From: Maribacter sp.
GTDB lineage: Bacteria > Bacteroidota > Bacteroidia > Flavobacteriales > Flavobacteriaceae
Reading direction: 5' to 3'
NCBI GenBank assembly: GCA_020629415.1
Contig: JAHDDL010000001.1
Span: forward strand, 76,044 to 122,310
Length of the DNA stretch: 46,267 bases
Shown: piece by piece, positions 7,064-16,239 of the stretch
Layout: each line of letters opens with the position of its first letter
Position numbering within the stretch: the stretch's first letter is position 1
Position numbers and translations under genes: made by a program
The notes under the pieces: generated by a model
The model's input: only the letters and a program-made list of their open reading frames with translations
Told to the model about the DNA's origin: nothing
The model's database searches: none

Positions 7064-8380
7064 ATGAGCACGAAAACTATTCCGTATGTGCCTTATAAGG
7101 TTAAGGATATTACCCTTGCCGATTGGGGAAGAAAAGAAATTGAATTGGCAGAAGCTGAAATGCCAGGCCTAATGGCCCTTCGTGAAGAATACAAAGACGA
7201 GCAACCTTTAAAAGGGGCACGTATTGCAGGTTGTCTTCACATGACCATACAAACTGCCGTTTTAATTGAAACGTTAACCGCTTTGGGTGCAGATGTTACT
7301 TGGAGCTCATGTAATATATTCTCTACACAAGATCAAGCCGCTGCCGCTATTGCTGCTGCAGGTGTACCTGTTTATGCCTGGAAAGGTATGAACGAAGAGG
7401 AGTTTGACTGGTGTATTGAGCAAACCTTATTCTTTGGCGAGGACAGAAAACCATTGAATATGATCTTAGATGATGGTGGTGATCTTACCAACATGGTTTT
7501 AGATAAGTATCCAGAATTGGCGTCTGATGTTAAGGGTCTTTCAGAAGAAACCACTACAGGTGTTCACCGTTTATATGAGCGTGTTAAAAATGGTACTTTA
7601 CCTATGCCCGCTATTAACGTAAACGATTCTGTGACCAAATCTAAATTTGATAACAAATACGGGTGTAGAGAAAGTGCTGTTGATGCTATACGTAGAGCTA
7701 CGGATACCATGCTTGCAGGTAAGCGCGTTGTCGTTGCCGGTTATGGTGATGTTGGTAAAGGTACGGCAGCTTCTTTTAAGGGTGCCGGTTCTATTGTTAC
7801 CGTTACGGAAATTGACCCTATTTGTGCACTACAAGCTTGCATGGACGGGTTTGAGGTCAAAAAACTGGAAACCGTTATTGGTAATGCGGATATCGTAATT
7901 ACTACTACCGGTAACAAGGATATTATTAGAGCCGAACATTTTGAAGCTCTAAAGGATAAAGCCATTGTTTGTAACATAGGGCATTTTGACAATGAAATTG
8001 ATATGGCTTGGTTGAACAAAAACCACGGAAACACTAAAGATGAAATTAAGCCTCAGGTAGATAAATATACAATTGACGGTAAAGATATTATTATATTGGC
8101 GGAAGGTAGATTGGTAAACCTAGGTTGTGCTACCGGACACCCTAGTTTTGTAATGAGTAATTCATTTACCAACCAAACGTTGGCGCAAATTGAACTTTGG
8201 AAGAATAGTGAAAACTACAAGAACGAAGTATATATGTTACCAAAGCATTTAGATGAAAAGGTTGCAAAATTACACTTGTCTCGTTTAGGTGCAGAATTGA
8301 CCGAATTAAAGAAAGACCAAGCCGATTATATCGGTGTTACGGTTGAAGGTCCTTTTAAACCGGAATACTATAGATACTAA
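7064..8380 (+). CDS. ahcY: adenosylhomocysteinase
   Basis: A 438-residue full-length S-adenosylhomocysteine hydrolase. It cleaves S-adenosylhomocysteine to adenosine and homocysteine in the methyl cycle, using bound NAD. Visible signatures include [16 protein letters not shown] near the N-terminus, the NAD-binding loop [13 protein letters not shown] in the middle, [11 protein letters not shown], and the conserved C-terminus ending KPEYYRY. It is a single-gene unit: a promoter element sits 55 bases upstream and a strong terminator follows directly. The frames on the opposite strand inside it are shadows. Assignment is certain. Confidence 0.98.
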   Translation: MSTKTIPYVPYKVKDITLADWGRKEIELAEAEMPGLMALREEYKDEQPLKGARIAGCLHMTIQTAVLIETLTALGADVTWSSCNIFSTQDQAAAAIAAAGVPVYAWKGMNEEEFDWCIEQTLFFGEDRKPLNMILDDGGDLTNMVLDKYPELASDVKGLSEETTTGVHRLYERVKNGTLPMPAINVNDSVTKSKFDNKYGCRESAVDAIRRATDTMLAGKRVVVAGYGDVGKGTAASFKGAGSIVTVTEIDPICALQACMDGFEVKKLETVIGNADIVITTTGNKDIIRAEHFEALKDKAIVCNIGHFDNEIDMAWLNKNHGNTKDEIKPQVDKYTIDGKDIIILAEGRLVNLGCATGHPSFVMSNSFTNQTLAQIELWKNSENYKNEVYMLPKHLDEKVAKLHLSRLGAELTELKKDQADYIGVTVEGPFKPEYYRY

Positions 8381-8400
8381 ATTATAGTCCTATAAATAAA

Positions 8401-8431
8401 AAAGGTCTCGATGTTATCGAGACCTTTTTTT
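8401..8431. terminator. bidirectional terminator between ahcY and the DUF3332 gene
   Basis: A 12-bp perfect stem, AAAGGTCTCGAT and ATCGAGACCTTT around GTT, with a T run on the plus side and A residues on the other. It serves ahcY and can also end the convergent gene at 8449. Confidence 0.9.
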
Positions 8432-8448
8432 GTTCTATACTTTTCCAG

Positions 8449-9033
8449 TTAGTTGTTTTCTGCCAACATACCTTCTAAATAATAACAATCTGTTTGCTCC
8501 TTTAATTGAGCCAACCCTTGCTCTTTAGAGCTTAAAGGATCAATTTTCACCTCTTTACCGTTTGGCATGTAAACAATGTAAAAACCTTCTTCAAAAGATG
8601 ACAGTTTTATAATCTCTCCATTAGGTCTTACCGCATTCCATGATTTTTCACTTGGCTTATATACCAAATCAATTTTCTTACCCTTTTTAGGACCATCGAC
8701 TACAGTTACCTGCATCCTATTTTTAGTAGCGGTCATTTCAAAGGTATTACCGTCTCTTTCGACCATTTGAGTTTCAGACTCTCCTTCTTCCATAGCAATT
8801 GGGTTGGATCCGCTCCAAAATTCAATAACATTGAAAATTACGGCATCACCCAAAAAGAATAGTCCATAAACTGGAATTATGTTCAACCCCCAAAATACCA
8901 GGTTATTAACAAACTTACTATCCGAGACTCCTTGGTTCCAGTCCTTTAAATTATTAAAAGCACTAAATGACCCCAAGCAACTAGAGAATAATAGCGTACT
9001 CGCCATTGCAACGCAGATAACTGATTTTTTCAT
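8449..9033 (-). CDS. DUF3332 family lipoprotein
   Basis: A 194-residue protein with a lipoprotein signal peptide (LLFSSC, acylated Cys19). The N-terminal half (FNNLKDWNQGVSDSKFVNN, then a hydrophobic stretch LVFWGLNIIPVYGLFFLGDAVIF) is the DUF3332 pattern, with a membrane-associated helix pair. The C-terminal half is a small beta-rich domain. The function of the family is unknown. It is a single-gene unit on the minus strand, converging on ahcY. The location is inferred as periplasmic membrane or outer membrane by lipid anchor. Confidence 0.85.
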   Translation of the reverse strand: MKKSVICVAMASTLLFSSCLGSFSAFNNLKDWNQGVSDSKFVNNLVFWGLNIIPVYGLFFLGDAVIFNVIEFWSGSNPIAMEEGESETQMVERDGNTFEMTATKNRMQVTVVDGPKKGKKIDLVYKPSEKSWNAVRPNGEIIKLSSFEEGFYIVYMPNGKEVKIDPLSSKEQGLAQLKEQTDCYYLEGMLAENN

Positions 9034-9162
9034 GATTTTATCGTTTAGAATTAGTTGTACAAATTAGTCTTAAACTCAAAAAATTGTAAACTGAAACAAC
9101 TTAATTATTAACGATATCCATTAATTATAGAAATAACAACTTCGCAAATGACTTTTATCCTA

Positions 9163-9495
9163 TTAACCTCTACCATTTTGCATACCCTCATTCCATTTTC
9201 TGACAAATTCATCTGACCATGCATCCCATCCAATTGTGCTTAATGTCCAAATGGCAATACCAATTACAATAATATTTAAGACTATACCTATGACAGCAAT
9301 AATCTTTCCTTTTTTAATTTTTCCAAAATTGCTGTAGGCATCTGGATTCATTTTATAAATCCCCTCAGATTTAGATGCCAAATAGTAGGATATAATTGCA
9401 GGAATGATACCAAAACCACCTAAACAAAACACAAAACAACTTAACATTGATAAAATATAAATTAGAGAAGAATTTGGAAGTTTCTTGGTATGCAT
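9163..9495 (-). CDS. small two-helix membrane protein (DUF4190-like, CCC-motif type)
   Basis: A 110-residue protein with two transmembrane segments (about residues 10-35 and 68-88) joined by a soluble loop containing SKSEGIYKMNPDAYSNFGKIKKGKI. This layout, with a repeated-looking cytoplasmic loop and a Gly-rich first helix, matches the DUF4190-like small membrane proteins common in flavobacteria. No enzyme motif is visible and its role is unknown. It stands alone, 129 bases from the DUF3332 gene on the same strand. Reading frames overlapping it in other frames are chance. Confidence 0.65.
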   Translation of the reverse strand: MHTKKLPNSSLIYILSMLSCFVFCLGGFGIIPAIISYYLASKSEGIYKMNPDAYSNFGKIKKGKIIAVIGIVLNIIVIGIAIWTLSTIGWDAWSDEFVRKWNEGMQNGRG

Positions 9496-9644
9496 ATATT
9501 AGATTTATAAAATTTGTTCCCTTAAAAATATTAATAAAAAAATCTTGTTCCACGTTTTTGAAAAATTTTGCCAATAGTGTATTTACTTTTTGCGAATCCC
9601 TTTTATCCAAGTAATGATTTTACGTACTTCGTTAAAAAAACACT

Positions 9645-10169
9645 ATGATACTATTTGTTGACATGGACGAGGTAATTGCAGATACCTATGGTGCCCATAT
9701 TGAACTATACAATAAAGAATTTAATGGCGAATTGACCAAGGATCTGTGTGCAGGCACCGAAGTATGGCGAATGGTGCCGGAAGCGCACCAAGAAAGTGTT
9801 CGTAAACATGCCACTAGAAGAGGATTTTTTAGAAATCTGAAACCTATAGCAGGCAGTCAAGAAATACTTGCACAATTAGCCGATAAGCACCAAGTTTACA
9901 TAGCATCTGCTGCCATGCAATTTCCAAATTCCTTGGAAGAAAAAAGTGAATGGTTAGATGAACACTTTCCATTTTTACCTTGGCAAAACCGTATACTTTG
10001 TGGTCATAAACACATTCTAAAAGGAGATGTTTTAATAGACGACAGAAGTTTTAATTTAGAGAATTTTGATGGTAGAAGTTTACAGTTTACCTCACCACAT
10101 AACGTAAATACCGAAGGTTTTGAACGTGTGAATACTTGGTTTGAGATTGGGGAGAAACTTTTGCAATAA
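9645..10169 (+). CDS. 5'(3')-deoxyribonucleotidase, HAD superfamily
   Basis: A 174-residue HAD-fold protein of the NT5C type. The catalytic motif I is DMDEVIAD, with nucleophile Asp6 and general acid Asp8. A later ILCGHKHILKGDVLIDDR supplies the motif III lysine and motif IV acidic pair. The family dephosphorylates nucleoside 5'- or 3'-monophosphates, here probably deoxyribonucleotides, in the cytoplasm. It is a one-gene unit with a terminator directly after it that is shared with rpmA on the other strand. Fold and family are secure; substrate range is by family only. Confidence 0.88.
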   Translation: MILFVDMDEVIADTYGAHIELYNKEFNGELTKDLCAGTEVWRMVPEAHQESVRKHATRRGFFRNLKPIAGSQEILAQLADKHQVYIASAAMQFPNSLEEKSEWLDEHFPFLPWQNRILCGHKHILKGDVLIDDRSFNLENFDGRSLQFTSPHNVNTEGFERVNTWFEIGEKLLQ

Positions 10170-10195
10170 TTACTATATCTTAAACGATAGGATAT

Positions 10196-10231
10196 AAAAA
10201 CCCCCCTTCATTACTGAAGGGGGTTTTTTTA
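10196..10231. terminator. bidirectional terminator between the nucleotidase and rpmA
   Basis: CCCCCTTCA pairs with TGAAGGGGG around a four-base loop, with A5 before and T7 after. It lies between two convergent genes. Confidence 0.9.
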
Positions 10232-10247
10232 AATAACTTTTTTAAGC

Positions 10248-10508
10248 TTAAGCTTCAAAAGGCTCAATGGAAACAAATGATTTTCCACCTGCTTTCTTTT
10301 CAAACTTAACTAGACCATCTACACGTGCGTGTAATGTATGATCTTTTCCTGCGTAAACATTTTCACCAGGATTGTGTCTTGTTCCACGCTGTCTAACGAT
10401 AATGTTACCAGCGATAGCAGCTTGACCACCATAAATCTTAACTCCTAATCGTTTCGATTCTGATTCTCTACCGTTTTTCGAACTACCTACACCTTTCTTA
10501 TGTGCCAT
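10248..10508 (-). CDS. rpmA: 50S ribosomal protein L27
   Basis: An 86-residue protein beginning [20 protein letters not shown], the canonical bacterial L27 start, with no N-terminal extension of the kind that needs protease trimming. L27 sits at the peptidyl transferase centre and its N-terminal tail reaches the tRNA ends. The gene follows rplU by 41 bases in the usual L21-L27 operon. Identification is certain. Confidence 0.98.
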   Translation of the reverse strand: MAHKKGVGSSKNGRESESKRLGVKIYGGQAAIAGNIIVRQRGTRHNPGENVYAGKDHTLHARVDGLVKFEKKAGGKSFVSIEPFEA

Positions 10509-10549
10509 TGTCTAAGGTTTTAAATATTATTATACTTTGATGACCTAGC

Positions 10550-11218
10550 TTATTTAGCTACACCACCGTCTAATTCGTCTTGCCATTTTTGTAACTCGTC
10601 CCATTTACCATCAGCAGCTAATTCCGCTTGTTTTGGCCATGTATCGGTTACGTGATTTCCACGAACGTCCGCTATAATTTCAGCAATTTTAGCTGCGTCT
10701 GTTTTTGCCAATTCAGCAAAAGTAGAAATACCTGCATTGTTTAAAGTCTCGGCAATTTTTGGACCGATACCTTCAATTTTTTTCAAATCATCACCTTTAG
10801 CGCTAGCCTTTTTTGCTTTTGCTTTTGGTGCTGCTACCGGAACTGCTTTTTCTTCAACTTTTTTAGCCTTTGGTTCAGCTTTCTTAGTTTCAGATTTCTT
10901 CGCTCCTTTAGAAATAATAGATTCGATTACAATCTCTGTTAAAGACTGACGATGTCCATTTTTCTTTTTGTAACCTTTACGTCTTTTCTTGTGAAAAACG
11001 ATTACTTTGTCACCTCTTAAGTGTTTAACGACTTTAGCCTCTACTGCGGCTCCGTCTATAGCCGGGGCGCCGATAGTAACGTTCGATCCATCAGCTAAAA
11101 GAAGAACATTGTCAAAAGTAACTTTCTTACCTTCTTCTGCCTGTAAACGGTGAACGTACACTTTCTGGTCTTTTGCAACTTTAAATTGCTGCCCTGCCAT
11201 CTCTACAATTGCGTACAT
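10550..11218 (-). CDS. rplU: 50S ribosomal protein L21 with C-terminal helix-hairpin-helix extension
   Basis: A 222-residue protein, twice the usual L21 length. Residues 1 to about 103 are ordinary L21 (MYAIVEMAGQQFKVAKDQKV through KNGHRQSLTEIVIESI). A Lys/Ala-rich linker of about 40 residues follows, then a helix-hairpin-helix domain (DDLKKIEGIGPKIAETLNNAG) and a Trp-containing tail (WDELQKWQDELDGG). The HhH module resembles those that bind nucleic acid without sequence preference. This fusion is seen across flavobacteria as far as I recall; its role on the ribosome is not something I can state. It is the first gene of the operon with rpmA. Confidence 0.95.
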   Translation of the reverse strand: MYAIVEMAGQQFKVAKDQKVYVHRLQAEEGKKVTFDNVLLLADGSNVTIGAPAIDGAAVEAKVVKHLRGDKVIVFHKKRRKGYKKKNGHRQSLTEIVIESIISKGAKKSETKKAEPKAKKVEEKAVPVAAPKAKAKKASAKGDDLKKIEGIGPKIAETLNNAGISTFAELAKTDAAKIAEIIADVRGNHVTDTWPKQAELAADGKWDELQKWQDELDGGVAK

Positions 11219-11305
11219 ATTGTTAAATGTAATGATTAAACCTGATGGATTTTTTCCATAGGCGGGTGCAAATATAGATCTAAATCCTGAAATAACAAGT
11301 CTTTT

Positions 11306-11770
11306 TTATATATTTTGCACACTCTTTACCAATGTAGTGTTCGAAGTTTTAAAGAGTTGCATAAATGCAAGAGTTAAAACAATGCTACTGGTAAAACCCA
11401 TAGTTGCAACTACCAAAAAAACAATAGCTTCAAAACTTCTATACGTATTAGCCCATTTTGTAGACAACTCTTCTAAGAAACCGGGCTGTAGCTCTGTAGA
11501 ATAAAAGGCAAAAAAGATTGTGAAGATCAAAGTTGCAACGCCACCGGTAATTAAACCTGCCATAAAACCTCCTGCATAATTAAATTCGCTTCCTTTTTTT
11601 AACTTATAATATTTGATCGCCTCAAAAATCGCGAAACCGGTAATTACCGCATTGAACAAACTATAGAATACATTTACGTGCAGCCCAAGCAACGATAGTA
11701 TTAGAAAATAAGCTATTAACGATCCACTGGCGGCAACACCAAATCTAATGGGCAAGGCATAATTTTTCAT
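11306..11770 (-). CDS. DUF4199 family membrane protein
   Basis: I start it at 11770 (MKNYALPIRFGVAASGS), giving 154 residues. The frame to 11815 adds 15 residues before what is clearly the family's N-terminus. There are four hydrophobic segments, and between the second and third a loop with YYKLKKGSEFNYAGGFMAGL, which is the DUF4199 pattern. No catalytic motif is seen and the function is unknown. It is a one-gene unit, divergent from the M16 protease pair that begins at 11953. Confidence 0.8.
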   Translation of the reverse strand: MKNYALPIRFGVAASGSLIAYFLILSLLGLHVNVFYSLFNAVITGFAIFEAIKYYKLKKGSEFNYAGGFMAGLITGGVATLIFTIFFAFYSTELQPGFLEELSTKWANTYRSFEAIVFLVVATMGFTSSIVLTLAFMQLFKTSNTTLVKSVQNI

Positions 11771-11952
11771 AACGAATATTTTTTTGTTTAGACTTTTAAG
11801 ATAATCAATAAACAAAATATATTAAAATAATTTTTGTTAAAGAATACTTATTTTGAAGATTGTTCTTACAAAAAACGCTATTTATGTAACAAATTGAATA
11901 TACCAGATACTAATAACACAGAACATATAATCACTAACTTAAAAATGTTTCA

Positions 11953-13275
11953 ATGAAAATGAAATCACTACTGGTTTCGGCCCTGTCCGTTTTTGGATTT
12001 GCCGGACTCGCCCAAGAGGTTGCCTACGAAGAGTACAACCTTGAAAATGATTTGCACGTTATTCTACATCAAGATAACACCGCCCCAATTATTTCCATCT
12101 CGGTATTGTACCACGTAGGATCAAAGGACGAAGACCCACAAAGAACAGGCTTTGCACACTTTTTTGAACACTTGTTATTTGAGGGTACAGAGAACATTAA
12201 GAAAGGTGAATGGGACAAAATTGTATCTGCCAACGGTGGCTCAGGTAATGCCACTACCAATGAAGACAGAACTTATTACTATGAAGTTTTCCCTTCCAAT
12301 AATTTGGAATTGGGCCTTTGGTTAGAGTCTGAACGAATGTTACATCCGGTAATTAACCAGAAAGGTGTCGATACTCAAAACGAAGTTGTCAAAGAAGAAA
12401 AAAGACTCCGTGTAGATAACTCTCCTTACGGTAAATTCCTTGAAAACATAAAGAAGAATCTTTTTAAAAACCATCCATATAAAGAAACGGTTATTGGAAA
12501 AATGGCAGACTTAGATGCCGCTACGTTAGATGAGTTCATTGCATTCCAGAAAAAATTCTATTCTCCGAACAATGCTGTTTTGGTCATAGCAGGCGATTTT
12601 GAAAAGGAAAATGCGAAAAAGCTAATTTCTGATTATTTTAAGGATATCCCCAAGGGAGCAGAAATTGAAAGAAACTTTCCAAAAGAAGCTCCAATTACAT
12701 CACAGATCAACGCAAAGGCCTACGATTCCAATATTCAAATACCGGCTACTATGATCGCCTACAGAACTCCCGGCCTTAAAGATAGAGATAGCCAGGTGTT
12801 AGAAATGATTTCTACCTATTTGTCTGACGGCCCTTCTTCAAAACTTTATAAGAAAATGGTCGATGAAGAAAAGCAGGCCTTACAAATTGGCGCAATACCA
12901 GTTACATTAGAAGATTACGGTATGTACATTGTTTTTGCACTTCCGGTAGGCGAAACTGGTTTAAATACACTTAATACTTCTATTGAGACAGAAGTTGAAA
13001 AATTAAGGAACGAGCTTATATCCGAAAACGATTATCAAAAACTACAGAACAAGTTTGAAAATAAGTTTGTAAACAGTAATGCCAGTGTTGAAGGTATTGC
13101 ATCATCTCTTGCCAAATATTATGCACTTTATGGCGATACATCTTTAATAAACAAGGAAATAGAAGTTTACAGGTCTATTACAAGAGAAGAAATTAAAGAG
13201 GTCGCCAACAAGTATTTAAAGCCCAACCAAAGATTGGTTCTAGAATATTTACCTGAACAAAATACCGCAAACTAA
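11953..13275 (+). CDS. secreted M16 metallopeptidase, catalytic subunit type
   Basis: A 440-residue protein with a signal peptide (MKMKSLLVSALSVFGFAGLAQ). The inverted zinc motif is HFFEH (His69, Glu72, His73), with the third ligand at Glu149 in NEVVKEEKR, exactly 76 residues after His73 as in pitrilysins. Two M16 half-domains follow. It is encoded one base upstream of a second M16 protein that lacks the zinc motif, so the pair probably forms a heterodimeric periplasmic peptidase like other bacterial two-subunit M16B enzymes. Substrates are probably small peptides or signal peptides (inference). Confidence 0.93.
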   Translation: MKMKSLLVSALSVFGFAGLAQEVAYEEYNLENDLHVILHQDNTAPIISISVLYHVGSKDEDPQRTGFAHFFEHLLFEGTENIKKGEWDKIVSANGGSGNATTNEDRTYYYEVFPSNNLELGLWLESERMLHPVINQKGVDTQNEVVKEEKRLRVDNSPYGKFLENIKKNLFKNHPYKETVIGKMADLDAATLDEFIAFQKKFYSPNNAVLVIAGDFEKENAKKLISDYFKDIPKGAEIERNFPKEAPITSQINAKAYDSNIQIPATMIAYRTPGLKDRDSQVLEMISTYLSDGPSSKLYKKMVDEEKQALQIGAIPVTLEDYGMYIVFALPVGETGLNTLNTSIETEVEKLRNELISENDYQKLQNKFENKFVNSNASVEGIASSLAKYYALYGDTSLINKEIEVYRSITREEIKEVANKYLKPNQRLVLEYLPEQNTAN

Positions 13276-13276
13276 A

Positions 13277-15355
13277 ATGACTATGAAAAATACATATATA
13301 TTACTACTAACATTATTCTCCTTTATTGCCGTACAAGCACAGGTAGACCGTACGGTTATGCCTAAACCAGGTCCAGCACCTGAAATTAACCTAGGAGTAC
13401 CACAATCATTCAACCTTAACAATGGCTTAAAAGTACTTGTAGTAGAAAATCATAAATTACCTAGAGTTTCTATGCAACTATCTATAGATAACCCGCCAAT
13501 ATTAGAAGGCGACAAAGCTGGTGTTGCGAGCTTAACAGGCAGTCTATTAGGACTAGGATCTAAAAACATAACGAAAGAAGCATTCAATGAAGAAATCGAC
13601 TTTTTAGGGGCCAGACTTTATTTTAGCGCTCAAGGTGCTTATGCCCAATCTCTTTCCAAATATTTTTCTAGAATGATGGAGCTAATGGCCGATGCCGCTA
13701 TTTATCCAAATTTTACGCAAGAGGAATTTGACAAAGAAAAGGAAAAACTTATTACTGGATTAAAAACCGAAGAGAAAGTAGTTTCCTCAATTTCCAGTAG
13801 AGTACAACGTGCTTTAGCTTACGGTAAAAACCACCCTTATGGTGAATTCACTACAGAAGAAACCGTAAATAATGTAACTCTAAGTGATGTTGAAGAATTT
13901 TACAGAGATTATTTTGTACCGGCTAATGCATACCTAATTGTTATTGGTGATGTGAACCTTGAAGAAGTAAAGTCATTGACCGAGAAATACTTTACCTCTT
14001 GGACAAAAGCCGTACCACCAAGTTTCTCTTATTCTCAACCTAAAAATGTACCAAATACGCAAATCAACTTTGTTGATATGCCAAATGCGGTACAGTCTGA
14101 AATTACAGTTCAGAATATCGTGAACCTTAAAATGAAAGACAATGATTATATCGCCGCACTTTTGGCCAATGAAATTTTGGGCGGGGGAGCGGACAGCAGA
14201 TTATACTCAAATCTTAGAGAAGACAAAGGTTATACTTACGGTGCCTATTCTTCTATTGGCAACGACAAATATGGTCCATCTAGATTTAGTGCAACTGCAG
14301 AAGTTAGAAATATGGTGACAGACAGTTCTGTAGTAGAAATGTTAAAAGAACTTGATCTCATTGTCACCGCACCTGTTACCGATGAGGAATTAAATAATAC
14401 AAAAGCACTTTATGCCGGTAGTTTTATTATGGCGCTAGAAGATCCAGAAACAATTGCCCGATATGCCTTGAATATCGAAAAAGAAAACCTGCCCAAAGAT
14501 TTTTATAAAACATTCCTAGAGAAGCTAGACAAGGTCAGTAAAGAAGAGGTAGAAGCTGCCGCAAAAAAATATTTTAACGTTAACAATGCCAGGGTAATCG
14601 TCGTAGGCAAAGGAAGTGATATTCTTTCCGGTCTCCAAAATATTGACTATAAGGGCAAAAAACTTCCGGTACTTGCATATTCCAAAACTGCCGACAGAGT
14701 TGAAACTCCAGATTACAATGCTGCCGTACCAACCGATATTTCCGCAAAATCCGTAATTGAAAAGTATATTACAGCTATTGGCGGCAAAGACAAACTTGAG
14801 AGCGTAAATACCTTAGCCATGATGGCAGCAGCAGAAATGCAAGGAATGAAATTAGACTTAAACATTAAAAAAACATCTAGCAGCCAACTTATGCAAGACG
14901 TACAAATGATGGGTAACTCTGTAAGCAAACAAGTTCTTAACGGAGATACCGGTTATATGATTATGCAAGGACAACGTAAAGATCTAGAAGAAAAAGAACT
15001 GGATGCCATTAAAAAAGAATCTGCTCCATTTACTGAGCTTCAATTACTGAACGATGACTCTGTAGTTATAGAGGGCATGGAAATGATTGGCGATAAAAAT
15101 GCGTACAAATTAAAGGTTGGAGAAAACAAATCTGCATTCTTTGACGCCGAAACCGGACTAAAACTACAGGAGGTTACCGTAACCGAAATGCAAGGCCAAA
15201 AAATTGCCAGTACTTCTAATTTTGAAGATTACAAAGAAGTCTCGGGCATATTGTTCCCTTATAAAATTATACAGACCGTAGGTCCACAATCATTTGAATT
15301 CATAGTTTCTGAAATTAAAGTAAATGAGGGTGTATCACCTACAGATTTTGAATAA
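13277..15355 (+). CDS. secreted M16 family protein without zinc motif, with C-terminal lipid-binding-like domain
   Basis: A 692-residue protein with a signal peptide ending near QAQ. At the place of HxxEH it has SLTGSLLGLGS, so it cannot bind catalytic zinc. The second half keeps the substrate-binding pattern GGGADSRLYSNLREDKGYTYGAYSS typical of the non-catalytic beta subunit. After about residue 480 comes an extra region of about 200 residues (IEKYITAIGGKDKLESVNTL ...) that looks like a LolA-type half barrel. It starts one base after the stop of the catalytic partner, and a start two codons later is equally possible. It likely supplies substrate binding to the upstream protease. A terminator follows. 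Confidence 0.9.
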   Translation: MTMKNTYILLLTLFSFIAVQAQVDRTVMPKPGPAPEINLGVPQSFNLNNGLKVLVVENHKLPRVSMQLSIDNPPILEGDKAGVASLTGSLLGLGSKNITKEAFNEEIDFLGARLYFSAQGAYAQSLSKYFSRMMELMADAAIYPNFTQEEFDKEKEKLITGLKTEEKVVSSISSRVQRALAYGKNHPYGEFTTEETVNNVTLSDVEEFYRDYFVPANAYLIVIGDVNLEEVKSLTEKYFTSWTKAVPPSFSYSQPKNVPNTQINFVDMPNAVQSEITVQNIVNLKMKDNDYIAALLANEILGGGADSRLYSNLREDKGYTYGAYSSIGNDKYGPSRFSATAEVRNMVTDSSVVEMLKELDLIVTAPVTDEELNNTKALYAGSFIMALEDPETIARYALNIEKENLPKDFYKTFLEKLDKVSKEEVEAAAKKYFNVNNARVIVVGKGSDILSGLQNIDYKGKKLPVLAYSKTADRVETPDYNAAVPTDISAKSVIEKYITAIGGKDKLESVNTLAMMAAAEMQGMKLDLNIKKTSSSQLMQDVQMMGNSVSKQVLNGDTGYMIMQGQRKDLEEKELDAIKKESAPFTELQLLNDDSVVIEGMEMIGDKNAYKLKVGENKSAFFDAETGLKLQEVTVTEMQGQKIASTSNFEDYKEVSGILFPYKIIQTVGPQSFEFIVSEIKVNEGVSPTDFE

Positions 15356-15376
15356 CATATATTTATGTAAATAAAG

Positions 15377-15402
15377 AAAACCCGCTAATTAGCGGGTTTT
15401 TT
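15377..15402. terminator. terminator after the M16 pair
   Basis: AAAACCCGCT and AGCGGGTTTT form a near-perfect palindrome around AATT, followed by T residues. It can serve the convergent gene at 15428 as well. Confidence 0.88.
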
Positions 15403-15427
15403 GTTTTTTAATTTTTAAGTTTAACTC

Positions 15428-16171
15428 CTAACCTATTTTTCTAATTCTTGCTTCTCCAAAAATTAATCCTTTATCCACCTCCGGGCTGCCGGTGTAATTC
15501 ACATTTGTTTCTCCGTAACATGTAACTTTCAACCGGTCTTTTACATTGACCCTAAAATTACTTTCGCCGTAAGCGGTAATTTTTGTCTCATCTGCCATCA
15601 TACCCACCGTATTTACTTCGCTTTCGCCATAGGCCCTAAATACCTGACGAGCCACAGCACCTTCACCAATTTCCAAATAGCTGCTACCATAAATAGCAAC
15701 TGTAAGTTCATCTATAGAAACCGAATCGAAATATACTTTTGCCTCACCGTATAAGGACATTTTAAAATCATCGGCATTAAAAAGATCTTTACATCTAACG
15801 ACCTCTTCTCCTCTTATGGATAAATTTTCTAATTTTCTATAAGTAACTGTTGCAGTTGCCATTGTACCATTATATAGTGACTTACTACCACGCCATTGAT
15901 CAGTTGAAATGCGTTCAGATTTTGTTACCACTTTGGCACCGTCTAAATACAAACGCAGCGTTCTGCCCTCTACTTCTACATTTATTTTATCTAAAGACAC
16001 TTTGGCATTTTCTATGACCACACCCTCTTCTTCCCCTTCTACCAGATTTACCGCTATATGGGGACTTACAATCAGCTTATCAAAAGATTTTACGTTAAAC
16101 GTTTTTTCTTGCCCATTGGTCACGCCTACAACAAGAGTTACCGCAAGAAGTACAAATAGTATTTTTTTCAT
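15428..16171 (-). CDS. secreted GIN-domain (DUF2807) protein
   Basis: A 247-residue protein with a signal peptide (MKKILFVLLAVTLVVGVTNG) and a beta-helical body. It opens with FDKLIVSPHIAVNLVEGEEEGVVIE and then has repeated short turns of the form YGE/YGSS (LYGEAKVYF, IYGSSYLEI, AYGESEVNT, AYGESNFRV, CYGETNVNY) spaced about 20 residues apart. This is the head-GIN/DUF2807 putative auto-transporter adhesin family of Bacteroidota. Function is not established; surface or periplasmic location is inferred. It is a single-gene unit. Confidence 0.85.
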   Translation of the reverse strand: MKKILFVLLAVTLVVGVTNGQEKTFNVKSFDKLIVSPHIAVNLVEGEEEGVVIENAKVSLDKINVEVEGRTLRLYLDGAKVVTKSERISTDQWRGSKSLYNGTMATATVTYRKLENLSIRGEEVVRCKDLFNADDFKMSLYGEAKVYFDSVSIDELTVAIYGSSYLEIGEGAVARQVFRAYGESEVNTVGMMADETKITAYGESNFRVNVKDRLKVTCYGETNVNYTGSPEVDKGLIFGEARIRKIG

Positions 16172-16239
16172 GATTTTCGTTTTTTTTGATTAGTTCTATA
16201 CAAAGACAAGCCAATATCAATTTTGTTACACTCAATTTG

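Noticed and set aside
6982..7071. Longer N-terminus for the phosphopantetheinyl transferase
   Set aside because: The extra 30 residues do not match the family and the added DNA is the ahcY promoter region.
9371..9610. Minus-strand frame of 79 codons
   Set aside because: It overlaps the small membrane protein gene in another frame and gives a Phe/Asn-rich product with no domain.
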